From an uncultured bacterium (GTDB lineage: Bacteria > Pseudomonadota > Gammaproteobacteria > Burkholderiales > Burkholderiaceae_E), in contig CAIVPX010000127.1 in the NCBI GenBank assembly GCA_903907905.1, positions 1-64,000 on the forward strand: a DNA stretch of 64,000 nt, written 5' to 3'. Both the position numbers and the translations under genes were made by a program. Below are positions 37,241 to 45,988 of the stretch, piece by piece; the stretch's first letter is position 1, and each line of letters starts with the position of its first letter. The notes below the pieces were generated by a model. The model made no database searches and was not told the DNA's origin. It saw nothing but the letters and a program-made list of their open reading frames with translations.

Positions 37241-38167
37241 TTAAAAGTAGGTACCCGCGAGCGTACGGACTGAACCGCCCGCACCGAGCTTGAAGCGCGA
37301 GATACCGGGCAGTGAGTGGGTGTTGACGCCGCCCAGATCGAGCATCTGGATCCCGCGCTCACGCAAGTAGCCCAGGCCACGCCACAGCAGCAGATTGTGC
37401 GCGTTGAGCCTTCGCCCCGACTCATCCGCCCATCCGATGTGGTAGGTCGCACCTTTGCCGTGAATCAGAAAGAGCATTGCCGCAATGGTACTGCCCTGGT
37501 AGTCGACGCGGCTGAGCGCGAACGCCTCCGCCGGCGAACTCGCTGCATCGATCCAGGCCTGGACAAATGCGGTTGGCAGGCCATGAAAATTCTTGGTTGA
37601 GCGCTGCTGCCCCTCACGCTCGAGCAGCCAGCGGCACTTGCTCACACTCGCGTTGACGAACACCTGCAGGCCCTGCTCAGACTCGGCCTTGACCAGGCGA
37701 TTGCGCCATTTGCCCTCGAAGTGAGCGCGCAAGGTACCGAGCGGCTGCCGCAGATCGACCAACACGGTCGAATAACCTGTCATGACACGCTTGAGGCCTG
37801 CCGTTTCGCCCGGAGCCAGCTCCTGCGCCAATTGATCGGGCGAAAACAGCGTCACCCGCAGGGCTGCCGTGGGAATCGTCTGCTGGATCCGGCGGTAAAG
37901 CGCCGAGCGGTCGGACGCTGGCAGCGCAGGGTCCCACAGGGGACCCCGTGCGCAGGACGACAGTGACAGATACCCGGCAAGGCGGCGGCACGTGAACTGT
38001 GCGATCGCCACGGGCTTGTCGCCCTCCAACGCCACCGCACGATGAATCCGCACCCCCAGCGACTGCAGTGCCTGCCCATAGCGCCACGACTGCTGCATCG
38101 CCCCGACACGTTCCCGGTAAAAACGCTCCCAGAGTTCGGCCGGCGCCTCATCCCAGATCAGGTTCAT
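37241..38167 (-). CDS. FemAB/GNAT-like aminoacyl or acyl transferase
   Basis: This is a double-GNAT-fold protein similar to FemAB and related lipid II or exopolysaccharide-associated transferases. The protein (308 aa from this start) has the pattern QQSWRYGQALQSLG in the first half, and FEGKWRNRLVKAESEQGLQV and YHIGWADESGRRLNAHNLLL in the second. It ends with LRERGIQMLDLGGVNT, a typical FemAB tail. The start may instead be ATG 38188 (seven residues longer). Upstream on this strand lies the sigma-28-like promoter region for the motility genes. The cell-envelope role is inferred. Confidence 0.8.
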   Translation of the reverse strand: MNLIWDEAPAELWERFYRERVGAMQQSWRYGQALQSLGVRIHRAVALEGDKPVAIAQFTCRRLAGYLSLSSCARGPLWDPALPASDRSALYRRIQQTIPTAALRVTLFSPDQLAQELAPGETAGLKRVMTGYSTVLVDLRQPLGTLRAHFEGKWRNRLVKAESEQGLQVFVNASVSKCRWLLEREGQQRSTKNFHGLPTAFVQAWIDAASSPAEAFALSRVDYQGSTIAAMLFLIHGKGATYHIGWADESGRRLNAHNLLLWRGLGYLRERGIQMLDLGGVNTHSLPGISRFKLGAGGSVRTLAGTYF

Positions 38168-38222
38168 ATCGATATAATACGGAGACATCCCCAATCGGAG
38201 TCACTGCCGCGTTCCCGCGCGG

Positions 38223-38249
38223 TCAAGAATGCGACTTCCATGCCGATTA
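38223..38249 (+). promoter_or_regulatory. sigma-28 (FliA)-like promoter ahead of motAB
   Basis: TCAAGAAT - 11 nt - GCCGATTA matches the known flagellar class 3 consensus TAAAGTTT-N11-GCCGATAA with the exact spacing and 7 of 8 bases at -10. It would start about 20 nt before the earliest possible start (TTG 38269) of the small ORF and drive that ORF, motA and motB. Confidence 0.6.
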
Positions 38250-38298
38250 CCCCTTACCCCCGCTGAGTTTGGCCAGCACCGAAAAAACCGGGCGGCAT

Positions 38299-38466
38299 GT
38301 GGTGTTGGGGCACGACATTTCAAGGCCCCGGCTGACCGTCGTCGGTGCCGCTCTGTGCATGGTCTACCTTGGCGCCCCGATCGTCATTCTGGGCAACCTG
38401 ATCGATCTGATTTTCCAGCTGGCCTTTGGCTGGTGTATCGGTGTGTGGTGCGTTTTTAAGTCTTGA
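38299..38466 (+). CDS. small membrane protein upstream of motA
   Basis: This ORF encodes 55 residues from GTG 38299 (GTG 38302 and TTG 38269 are alternatives). It is mostly two hydrophobic stretches, VVGAALCMVYLGAPIVILG and IDLIFQLAFGWCIGVWCVF, ending Lys-Ser. GC-rich third positions and the membrane character argue for a real gene. It ends 9 nt before the motA ATG, with GAGG for motA around its stop. I do not recognise it. The shared promoter suggests a motility link. Confidence 0.45.
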   Translation: MVLGHDISRPRLTVVGAALCMVYLGAPIVILGNLIDLIFQLAFGWCIGVWCVFKS

Positions 38467-38475
38467 GGGCTTGCC

Positions 38476-39339
38476 ATGTTCTTTTTCATCGGTCTCATCG
38501 TGGTGTTCGGAGCAGTGCTGGGCGGCTACGTGCTCGCAGGCGGCAAAATGGCGCCGATCATCAAAGCCGCGCCCTTCGAATTCATCATCATCGCCGGTGC
38601 GGCGATTGGCGCCTCGCTGGTTGGCAACAGCTTTCCGATCTTCAAGGCCGCCATGGGCGGTATCGGCAAATGCATCTCGGGGCCCAAATGGAAGCAGGAA
38701 GACTACCTCAACCTGATCGTGCTGGTGGGCAAGCTGCTCGGCGTGATGAAAAAGGAGGGCGTGGTCGCCCTTGAAGCGCACGTCGAGAACCCCGACTCAA
38801 GCCCCATCTTCGGTGAGTACCCCAAGCTGGCCAAAGATCATTCCATCGTGCAACTCATCTGCGACCCGCTTCGGCTGGCCGTGATCTCGCAGGGCAACCT
38901 CGACGCCGATGCGGTCGAGGACATCATGAAAACCGCCATCAAACTCCACCACCACGAAGTCATGCGCGCGCCGGCCGCACTTAACACCATGGCGGGCTCC
39001 ATGCCTGCGCTGGGGATCGTGGCCTGCGTGCTCGGGGTGGTCAAGACCATGGGCGCCATCGACCAGCCACCCGCCGTGCTGGGTGCGCTGATCGGCGCCG
39101 CGCTGGTGGGCACCATGCTGGGGGTGTTCCTGTCTTACGGCATGTTCGAGCCATTTGCGGGCCGGCTTGCGCAGGTCCTCGATGAGGAGGGTCAGGTCTA
39201 TCAGGTCATTCAGCAGATGATTGTGGCCAACCTCAAGGGCCATCCCCAGCCCGTCGTGATCGAAGCCGCCCGAGCCTGTATCAGCCATCACAATCAACCG
39301 AGTTTCTCCGAAGTCTTCGACAGTCTGCGAGGGGCCTGA
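38476..39339 (+). CDS. motA: flagellar motor stator protein MotA
   Basis: MotA and MotB form the proton channel that turns the flagellar motor. The 287-aa protein has four membrane spans. It has the conserved SMPALGIVACVLGVVKTMG around the third and LIGAALVGTMLGVFLSYGM around the fourth, with a cytoplasmic loop carrying charged residues that meet FliG. It is preceded by a small membrane ORF and a sigma-28-like promoter and followed 37 nt later by motB. Confidence 0.96.
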   Translation: MFFFIGLIVVFGAVLGGYVLAGGKMAPIIKAAPFEFIIIAGAAIGASLVGNSFPIFKAAMGGIGKCISGPKWKQEDYLNLIVLVGKLLGVMKKEGVVALEAHVENPDSSPIFGEYPKLAKDHSIVQLICDPLRLAVISQGNLDADAVEDIMKTAIKLHHHEVMRAPAALNTMAGSMPALGIVACVLGVVKTMGAIDQPPAVLGALIGAALVGTMLGVFLSYGMFEPFAGRLAQVLDEEGQVYQVIQQMIVANLKGHPQPVVIEAARACISHHNQPSFSEVFDSLRGA

Positions 39340-39376
39340 TGCGTACCTGCCCTGATTGCCGTCGCCGGGGTCGCTG

Positions 39377-40363
39377 ATGGCCGAAGCGAACAAGCCCGAT
39401 CCGGCCGCGGCAGCCGCCGAGGCACCGCCAGCCGCAGCGCCCGCCGAGGCACCGCCGGCCGCCGAACGGCCAATCATCCGCAAGATCATCGTCGAGGACG
39501 GTCACGGCGGCGCGCACGGCGGCGCCTGGAAGATCGCTCTCGCAGACATGATGACTGCGATGATGGCCTTCTTCTTGCTCATGTGGCTGCTTGGGGCGGC
39601 GAACGCCGATCAGCGCAAGAGCATCGCCGACTACTTCCGGCCCGCCTCACACAGTCAGATCAAATTCGGCGAACTGGCCGGATCAGACGGCCTGTTGGGG
39701 GGTAAGTCCATCATCGACCCCGATGGCTTTCCCTTCACCGCCAAGCAAACGGCCATGCTTGAACGCCTGACCCCTCGTGCGCAAGGCGGCCCCAGTACCG
39801 ATCAAGGCAGTTCGCAGCAGGAGCAAAACGCTGAGGGTCCGCAGCAGGATGCGCCCAGCAATGACCCTTCGCGGGGCCCGAAAAAAGTCGAGGATCAGGC
39901 CAATTTCGAGAAGTTGCAGGAAGAGTTGAAGCAAAAGCTCTCGGAGAATCCCCAACTCAAGGCACTACAGGATCAGGTCAACATCGCCCGCGAGAAGGAC
40001 GGTCTGCGCATCGAAATCATCGACAAGGCCGATTTTTCGATGTTCCGCCTGGGAACGGCTGACATCGATCCGCGCGCCGCGGCGCTGCTGGCCGAGGTCG
40101 CCAAATCGGTTCAAGGGCTACCCAACAAACTCGCGATCCGGGGTCACACCGACAGCCTGGGCTATGCCCCCGGCAGCGCGCGCAACAACTGGACACTGTC
40201 CACCGAGCGGGCCGATGCGACCAGACGCCTGATGGAGTCTTCCGGCATCTCCACATCGCGGTTCGAACGGCTGGAGGGCGTGGCCGACACGGCACCCTTC
40301 ATCCCCAGCAACCCCGCTGACCCGCGAAACCGTCGCGTCAGTATCACGGTGCTTAATCAATAG
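39377..40363 (+). CDS. motB: flagellar motor protein MotB
   Basis: MotB anchors the stator to peptidoglycan. The 328-aa product has an Ala/Pro-rich start, one membrane span with the proton-binding Asp in ALADMMTAMMAFFLLMWLLG, a long linker and an OmpA-type domain with LAIRGHTDSLGYAPGS. ATG 39377 (MAEANKPDP) is taken; the track start at 39356 is 7 codons earlier. Together with motA it is probably regulated by FliA. Confidence 0.95.
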   Translation: MAEANKPDPAAAAAEAPPAAAPAEAPPAAERPIIRKIIVEDGHGGAHGGAWKIALADMMTAMMAFFLLMWLLGAANADQRKSIADYFRPASHSQIKFGELAGSDGLLGGKSIIDPDGFPFTAKQTAMLERLTPRAQGGPSTDQGSSQQEQNAEGPQQDAPSNDPSRGPKKVEDQANFEKLQEELKQKLSENPQLKALQDQVNIAREKDGLRIEIIDKADFSMFRLGTADIDPRAAALLAEVAKSVQGLPNKLAIRGHTDSLGYAPGSARNNWTLSTERADATRRLMESSGISTSRFERLEGVADTAPFIPSNPADPRNRRVSITVLNQ

Positions 40364-40371
40364 ACCCTCAG

Positions 40372-40398
40372 GCGGAGCCCCAGCATCACGGGCTCTGC
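40372..40398 (+). terminator. hairpin downstream of motB
   Basis: GCGGAGCCC pairs with GGGCTCTGC (one G-U pair) around a 9-nt loop, just after motB. A weak CTCTTT follows about 15 nt later. Confidence 0.4.
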
Positions 40399-40445
40399 GA
40401 CATGGCAAGATCTCGCTCTTTGCATTGTCCCATCGCTGACCGATC

Positions 40446-43400
40446 ATGAGCGACAGCAGCCTTTCCGCGAGTGGCGCCGAGCCGCTGCCCGCGGCCCCCA
40501 CCAATAGCCGGCCCACGGGCGCGGTGCTGATTCAGGGAGCGGCGCAGGTCGGGCATTGGCTGAGCGCCAGCCACACGCTGAGCGACCCCAACTTCATTCC
40601 CGCCACCGGGAGCGGCGCGATCAGCTATCAATGGCGTGCCAATGGTGCGGCGATTGCCGGGGCCACGGGCGCGAGCTATCGCCTGACTGAAGCCGATCTG
40701 GGCAAACGCATCACCGTCACCGCGTCCTACACCGATGCGGGTGGCACGGCCGAGCGCGTGAACAGCGCCACGACAGCGGCGGTGGCAGCAGCCATCGACT
40801 ACGCGAGCTTTGTCGCCCTGCCCCGACTGCGCATCAAGACGAGTCTGGGCGATCTGGTGATCGAACTCGAGAGTGACCGCGCCCCCATCACGGTGGCCAA
40901 CTTCCAGCGCTATGTCGACAGCAATTTTTATTACGGCACCGAGTTCCATCGCATCCTCTCCACCTTCATGGCGCAGGGCGGGGGTTACGACTACACCGGT
41001 GGCGCCTACGTCTACAAGACCCCCACCTACTCGGCCATCACCCTCGAAAAAACCAGCAGCACGGGCTTGAGCAATCTGGCGGGCACGCTCGCCATGGCGC
41101 GAACCAGCGCAGCCAACAGCGCCACCAGCCAGTTCTTCGTCAATTTCGTCGACAACACCTTCCTTGATTCGGCACGCGCCTCGGACGGCAATGGCTACGC
41201 GGTCTTCGGCCGGGTGGTGGACGGCGGCAGCACGCTGGCCCAACTCAAACAGGTGGCGGTGGTCAACAACGGCTCGGGTGAAATCTCTCAACCCACGAGC
41301 GCCATCAGCCTGCTCGACATCGTGGCCGAGCCGGCGGCGGCCACCGCGCTGCCCACCGGCAAGGTTCGCATCAGCGGCACGCCGGTGCAGGGTCAGACGC
41401 TGCTGGCGCTTAGCACCCTCGCCGACGCCGATGGTATCCCGGGTGCCGGGCTAACCGGCGCGCTCAGCTATTACTGGAAGGCCGACGGCGTCATCATCCC
41501 GGGTGCCCTCGCGCAATCGCTCACGCTCACCTCGTCAATGGCGGGCAAGACCCTCACGGCTGAGGTTTCCTACACCGATCTCAAGGGCGCGAGCGGCCAT
41601 GTGGGCAGCGCCTCGGTGGTCGTGGGCAACCTCAACGATCTGCCCAGCGGGCGGGTGAGCCTCAGCGGCACCGTGGCTGCCGGCAGCACCCTGACCGCCA
41701 GTCAGAATCTCGCCGACCTGGATGGCATGCCGGCAGCAAGCGCCATCGGCTGGCAGTGGAAGGCCAATGGCAGTCCGATCGCAGGCGCCAACGCCAGCAG
41801 CTACACGCTGAGCGCGGCCGACCTTGGCAAATCCATCACGGCGACGGCCTCCTACACCGATCTGCGCGGCACGGCCGAGAGCGTCACCAGTGCGGCAGCG
41901 GGTACGGTCGACAGCCTGATGGTCTACCCGGCGCTGCCCCGCGTGTGGCTTCGAACCAATTACGGCGACATCCTGCTTGAACTGGAGGCGCAGAAGGCCC
42001 CCATCACGGTGGCCAATTTCGTGCGCTATGTGACCGATGGGTTCTACACCAACACCGTCTTTCACCGGATCATTTCGGGGTTCATGGCCCAAGGTGGCGG
42101 CTACACGATCACCTCCAACCAGTACACGTCCAAGGCCGCCACCTACCCAGCCATCGACCTGGAGAAGACCAGCATCACGGGATTGAGCAACGTCGCGGGC
42201 ACGATTGCCATGGCGCGCAGCAGCCTGCCCAAAAGCGCCACCAGCGAGTTCTTCCTCAACTTCAACGACAACCTGTTTCTCGATGCCGCCCAACAGCCCG
42301 ACGGCAATGGCTACGCGGTCTTCGGTCGAACCGTCGACGGCATGGCAACACTGGGACTGTTGAGCCAAATTCCGGTTGCCAACAACGGCGCGGGCGAAGT
42401 CAGCCTGCCCACCGTGGCAACCGTCCTGTACGGTGCCTACTACGACGCAGCGGCCCCGGCCGGCCAGGTGCTCATCACGGGGTCTGCCGCGCAGGGCCAA
42501 ACCCTCGTGGCGAGCAACAACCTGGTCGACCCCGATGGCAGCCTGAGCGTGCTTTTTTACCAATGGAAAGCCAACGGCGTGGCGATCGCGGGGGCCACGG
42601 GTTCGTCATTCACGCTGGGCCAGGCCCAGGCCGGCAAGGCCATCACGGTGGCAGCCGTCTACCAGGACGGCAAGTCCGCGTTCGGCTACGTCACCAGCGG
42701 CGCCACGGCGACGGTCGCCAATCTCAACGATCAGCCGACCGGGGAGATCACCATCAGCGGTCAGGCCGAACAGGGGCGCACCCTCACCGCCTCCCACACC
42801 CTGGCCGATCTCGATGGCATCCCCAGTTCAGGCGCCAATGCCATCCGCTACCAGTGGTCCGCCGACGGCGTCGCGATCGACGCAGCGACGGGCAGCAGCC
42901 TCAAGCTCTCGGCAGCCCTCGCGGGCAAGAGCCTCAGCGTGAGCGCGAGCTACACCGACAACGCGGGCAACGCGCAATCGGTGAGCAGCACCGCCACGCC
43001 GCCTGTGCTGTCGGCTGCGGTAACAGGCGATGTCTACCATTGGAAAAGCCACGCGCTGATGAGCGGGGTGACGGTTGCACTGCAGGCGCCTGGCTCGGCA
43101 GCCGATACTCCGCCGCTAGCCGTGGCCCGTAGCGGCATCGATGGCGCCTGGGCAGCCGAGGGGCTCGACTTCGATGCGCTCTACCAGCTGTCGGCCTCAC
43201 GCACCGCCAACGCCAGCGAGTGTGCGCAGGCCATCACCAGCGCCGACGCACTCGCAGCCCTCAAGCTTGTCATGGGCCGATCGGTCAATGCGGATACCGA
43301 TGGACCCGGCGCGCTCGCACCGCTGCCCGCCTCGCCTTATCAACTGCTCGCAGCCGACGTCAACCTTGATGGCCAGGTCACCACCCAGGACGCCCAGGAC

Positions 43401-43730
43401 ATTTTGGCCATGGCGGTCGGCAAGACAGGAGCTCGCGCACCCGTCTGGCGCTTCATCGATGAGTCGCAGCCTCTCTGGAACAGCGCGACCGGCGCTTCGA
43501 GCGTCACCGCCGCGGCCGTGCCTCAGAGCTTTGCGCGACCCCAGGCCCAGGCCGGCGCGGGCGAATCACACCACTGGGTGGCGGTGCTGGTGGGCGATGT
43601 CGACGGCAGTTGGACGCCCGTTGACTCGGGAACGGTGTCCACCGCAGGCTATGATCAGCTCAAGTCCGACTACTTCCGCGCCCTGGGGCTGGAGGGCAGT
43701 GCGCTCGCCCAATGGGGGCTGCTCGCCTGA
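40446..43730 (+). CDS. multidomain protein: two cyclophilin domains, five Ig-like repeats, dockerin-like C-terminus
   Basis: This 1094-aa protein alternates repeats and peptidyl-prolyl isomerase domains. Ig-like repeat 1 is at about 22-115, cyclophilin 1 at 124-275, Ig 2 at 301-395, Ig 3 at 398-490, cyclophilin 2 at 495-650, Ig 4 at 670-758 and Ig 5 at 760-850. A carboxypeptidase-regulatory-like stretch is at 855-925, then a dockerin-like Ca-binding end with two segments (ITSADALAALKLVMG near 930 and DVNLDGQVTTQDAQDIL near 971). Cyclophilin 1 keeps TEFHRILSTFMAQGGG and SATSQFFVNF. Cyclophilin 2 has VFHRIISGFMAQGGG and SATSEFFLNF, a Gln-to-Glu change. No Sec signal is visible (MSDSSLSASGAEPLP), so a signal-less export route is possible but untested. 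No cohesin or T1SS genes are seen in the window. Confidence 0.8.
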   Translation: MSDSSLSASGAEPLPAAPTNSRPTGAVLIQGAAQVGHWLSASHTLSDPNFIPATGSGAISYQWRANGAAIAGATGASYRLTEADLGKRITVTASYTDAGGTAERVNSATTAAVAAAIDYASFVALPRLRIKTSLGDLVIELESDRAPITVANFQRYVDSNFYYGTEFHRILSTFMAQGGGYDYTGGAYVYKTPTYSAITLEKTSSTGLSNLAGTLAMARTSAANSATSQFFVNFVDNTFLDSARASDGNGYAVFGRVVDGGSTLAQLKQVAVVNNGSGEISQPTSAISLLDIVAEPAAATALPTGKVRISGTPVQGQTLLALSTLADADGIPGAGLTGALSYYWKADGVIIPGALAQSLTLTSSMAGKTLTAEVSYTDLKGASGHVGSASVVVGNLNDLPSGRVSLSGTVAAGSTLTASQNLADLDGMPAASAIGWQWKANGSPIAGANASSYTLSAADLGKSITATASYTDLRGTAESVTSAAAGTVDSLMVYPALPRVWLRTNYGDILLELEAQKAPITVANFVRYVTDGFYTNTVFHRIISGFMAQGGGYTITSNQYTSKAATYPAIDLEKTSITGLSNVAGTIAMARSSLPKSATSEFFLNFNDNLFLDAAQQPDGNGYAVFGRTVDGMATLGLLSQIPVANNGAGEVSLPTVATVLYGAYYDAAAPAGQVLITGSAAQGQTLVASNNLVDPDGSLSVLFYQWKANGVAIAGATGSSFTLGQAQAGKAITVAAVYQDGKSAFGYVTSGATATVANLNDQPTGEITISGQAEQGRTLTASHTLADLDGIPSSGANAIRYQWSADGVAIDAATGSSLKLSAALAGKSLSVSASYTDNAGNAQSVSSTATPPVLSAAVTGDVYHWKSHALMSGVTVALQAPGSAADTPPLAVARSGIDGAWAAEGLDFDALYQLSASRTANASECAQAITSADALAALKLVMGRSVNADTDGPGALAPLPASPYQLLAADVNLDGQVTTQDAQDILAMAVGKTGARAPVWRFIDESQPLWNSATGASSVTAAAVPQSFARPQAQAGAGESHHWVAVLVGDVDGSWTPVDSGTVSTAGYDQLKSDYFRALGLEGSALAQWGLLA

Positions 43731-43862
43731 GCCGGTGACGCAGCGGTCGGCGCAAATTCCGTGACCGGGTCGCGCGGTGCCAGGTGCGGCTCTCGCCCAA
43801 TCGGTTCACAATCTCGGCTTGGCCGGACCCGCGGAGGTCCGCGTAGCCGAAGGAGAATCGAC

Positions 43863-44840
43863 ATGCGAAAAACTCACCTGCGCCCTCTGCTTGTTGCCGC
43901 TCTGGGTGCCTGCCTGCTGGCGCTCACCTCCCAGGCCAGCGCCTGGCCCGACAAGCCGATCACCCTGGTGGTGCCCTTTCCGCCTGGCGGATCGAGCGAC
44001 GCGGTGGCGCGGGCCATTGCACCGGAGTTGCAGTCGCGCCTGGGCCAGTCGGTCATTGTCGACAATAAGCCCGGGGCGACGGGCACCACGGCCATCGCCC
44101 AGCTGCGGCGGGCCGCGCCCGACGGATACCAGTTGTTGGTCACCTCGCTCGGCCCCCTGGTCATCGCGCCCCACCTGATGAAAAGCGTGCAATACGACGC
44201 GAGCCGCGATCTCGAACCCATCACGGTCGCGGTGCAGGCGCCTAATGTGCTGGTGGTGCCGGCCAGTTCGAAACTCGCGAGCGTCGCCGACGTGATCGCG
44301 CTGTCCAAGGCCCAGCCCGGCAAGGTGAGCTACTCGTCGTCGGGTATCGGATCCAGCGATCACCTCACGGCCGAGTTGTTCTGGCAGCAAACCGGCAGCC
44401 CGGGGCTTCATGTGCCCTACAAGGGGGGCGCCCCCGCCATTCAGGATCTGCTCGGCGCTCAGGTCGAAGCCTCGTTTCAGAACGTCAATTCAGTCATGCA
44501 GCACATTCGCTCGGGGCGCTTGCGGGTGCTTGCGGTGACCTCAGGCGCTCGCATTGCGCTGCTGCCTGACGTGCCGACGCTGGCCGAGGCCGGCGTCGCC
44601 GACCTGGTGGTGTACTCGTGGCAGGCGGTGCTTGCGCCGCGAGGTCTGCCCGCAGAGGTTCGGGACCGCATCCATGCAGCGGTGGTGGCGGCGCTCAACA
44701 GCCCTCAGGTGCGGGCCCCGTTTGAATCAGTGGGGTTCGAGATCGTGGCCAACACGCCCGCGCAGTTCGCCGACTTTCAGCGCCGGGAATTCGCCCGCTG
44801 GAAACGCGTCATTGAAACCGGCCGTATCCAGGCCGACTGA
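43863..44840 (+). CDS. Bug-family tripartite tricarboxylate transporter solute-binding protein
   Basis: This is a second Bug-type periplasmic binding protein, 325 aa. It has a clear Sec signal (LLVAALGACLLALTSQASA), then ITLVVPFPPGGSSDAVAR and VDNKPGATGTTAIAQL. Start ATG 43863 has AAGGAG 7 nt upstream. No permease genes are nearby, which is normal for Bug proteins. The ligand is unknown; Bug proteins bind carboxylates and related small molecules. Confidence 0.93.
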   Translation: MRKTHLRPLLVAALGACLLALTSQASAWPDKPITLVVPFPPGGSSDAVARAIAPELQSRLGQSVIVDNKPGATGTTAIAQLRRAAPDGYQLLVTSLGPLVIAPHLMKSVQYDASRDLEPITVAVQAPNVLVVPASSKLASVADVIALSKAQPGKVSYSSSGIGSSDHLTAELFWQQTGSPGLHVPYKGGAPAIQDLLGAQVEASFQNVNSVMQHIRSGRLRVLAVTSGARIALLPDVPTLAEAGVADLVVYSWQAVLAPRGLPAEVRDRIHAAVVAALNSPQVRAPFESVGFEIVANTPAQFADFQRREFARWKRVIETGRIQAD

Positions 44841-44986
44841 GCCCGAGAAAACTGGCTGGATGCGTCCGGGCGCGCCGGGGATGTGTCGCTCCTCGAGTGG
44901 CGGACGCGCGCGGGCTAAAAAGTTCGGGCGCGAGCGCTTGCAACCGAATTAGGTCACTCGCCACCGCAGTGATCACATGGAGCGCA

Positions 44987-45011
44987 TTGCGCGCAGGGCC
45001 GCTGCGCGCAA
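44987..45011 (-). terminator. perfect 10-bp hairpin downstream of tRNA-Thr
   Basis: TTGCGCGCAG and CTGCGCGCAA pair perfectly around a 5-nt loop, 16 nt past the tRNA 3' end on the minus strand. No T-run follows. Confidence 0.55.
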
Positions 45012-45027
45012 CTGGGCGAATCGAAAC

Positions 45028-45103
45028 TGGTGCCGGCTACCTGACTCGAACAGGTGACCTACCGCTTACAAGGCGGTTGCTCTACCAACTGAGCTAAGCC
45101 GGC
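45028..45103 (-). tRNA. tRNA-Thr (anticodon UGU)
   Basis: The minus strand gives a complete 76-nt cloverleaf. The acceptor stem is GCCGGCT/AGCCGGC, the D-loop has TTAGCTCAGTTGG, the anticodon loop CTTGTAA carries TGT, and the T-loop is TTCGAGT. The CCA tail is encoded (TGG on +, 45028-45030). It decodes ACA and, by wobble, some other Thr codons. Confidence 0.95.
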
Positions 45104-45132
45104 GTGAGGCAATGATAGTTGGACTCGCCCGT

Positions 45133-45945
45133 TTATTTCACGCGCTTGAGGTGCGCCCGACCCGCCTTGGGCGCGGGCGGTGGCTCCTCGGGCGGAGGGG
45201 GTGTCTCAGAGGCGCCCGCGCTCGGCGCGGGTGACAGGCCCGGAGGCTCTGCTGTACCAACCGCTGCGAGCGGTGCGCGACGCCGGCCCTTGGCTGCCGG
45301 CTTTCGTGTCTTGGCGGCGGGCGTCCCGGCGGGAGATTGAGACGCGTCTGGCGCCCCGATCTCGCTCAGAGCGGGGGTTGGGGCGGAACCCGCCTGCACC
45401 TCGAACGGCGCGGGCGAGTCAACCGATGGATTCGGCGCAGGCACCGCGCGCAAGGGCGACACGCCTTCGGGCTTTTGCGAGGCGGGCCGCTCGCGCGGCG
45501 CAGCACCCGACGAACCGGCACCGTGCGCTGCCCCCTCTGGCACCAGTTTGGGCCGTTCGGGCTTGCCAGTCTGGGTTGCCAGCTGCGGCCCTTGCGCCTG
45601 CGGGCGGACGGGTTCAGGCGCCAGCGCCAGCGGCTTGGGGACATCAAAGGCCATGCCGTGACCGGTCTCTTGGGCGTAGATGGCCGAGACGTTGCCGATT
45701 GGCACCGACACCTGACGTACCGCCCCGGAGAACCGCGCCTCGAATTCGATCAGCTCATTGCCGATTCGCAGGTGGTTGGTCGCCTGCGCCGACACGTTCA
45801 GGACGATCTCGCCATTACGGACAAACTCGCGGGGGACGAAAGTATGCTCATCCACCAGCACTGCGATGTAGGGCCGAAAACCGCTGTCCTCGCACCACGC
45901 GTGGATAGCCCGGATCAGGTACGGCTTGGTCGAGATGTCGGCCAT
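45133..45945 (-). CDS. sspB: ClpXP protease specificity-enhancing factor SspB with extended tail
   Basis: SspB delivers ssrA-tagged and other proteins to ClpXP. The first about 110 residues have the family pattern (KPYLIRAIHAWCEDSGFRPY, VNVSAQATNHL-like NVSAQATNHLRIGN, FSGAVRQVSVPIGNVSAIYA). The length is 270 aa, against about 165 in E. coli. A low-complexity Pro/Ala-rich linker of about 150 residues fills the difference. The very end, RAHLKRVK, resembles the ClpX-binding XB tail (xLRVVK). sspA lies directly upstream. The long linker may act as a flexible tether. Confidence 0.9.
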   Translation of the reverse strand: MADISTKPYLIRAIHAWCEDSGFRPYIAVLVDEHTFVPREFVRNGEIVLNVSAQATNHLRIGNELIEFEARFSGAVRQVSVPIGNVSAIYAQETGHGMAFDVPKPLALAPEPVRPQAQGPQLATQTGKPERPKLVPEGAAHGAGSSGAAPRERPASQKPEGVSPLRAVPAPNPSVDSPAPFEVQAGSAPTPALSEIGAPDASQSPAGTPAAKTRKPAAKGRRRAPLAAVGTAEPPGLSPAPSAGASETPPPPEEPPPAPKAGRAHLKRVK

Positions 45946-45988
45946 GGACGTGTTGGAGAAATAGGGCGAGCTCGCAGCGGCAGACGCC

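Noticed and set aside
40446-43730. Cellulosome component
   Set aside because: A dockerin-like segment alone is not enough; no cohesin, scaffoldin or glycoside hydrolase is in the window.
44841-45027. Gene between the Bug gene and tRNA-Thr
   Set aside because: Only the hairpin downstream of the tRNA was found; no coding pattern.
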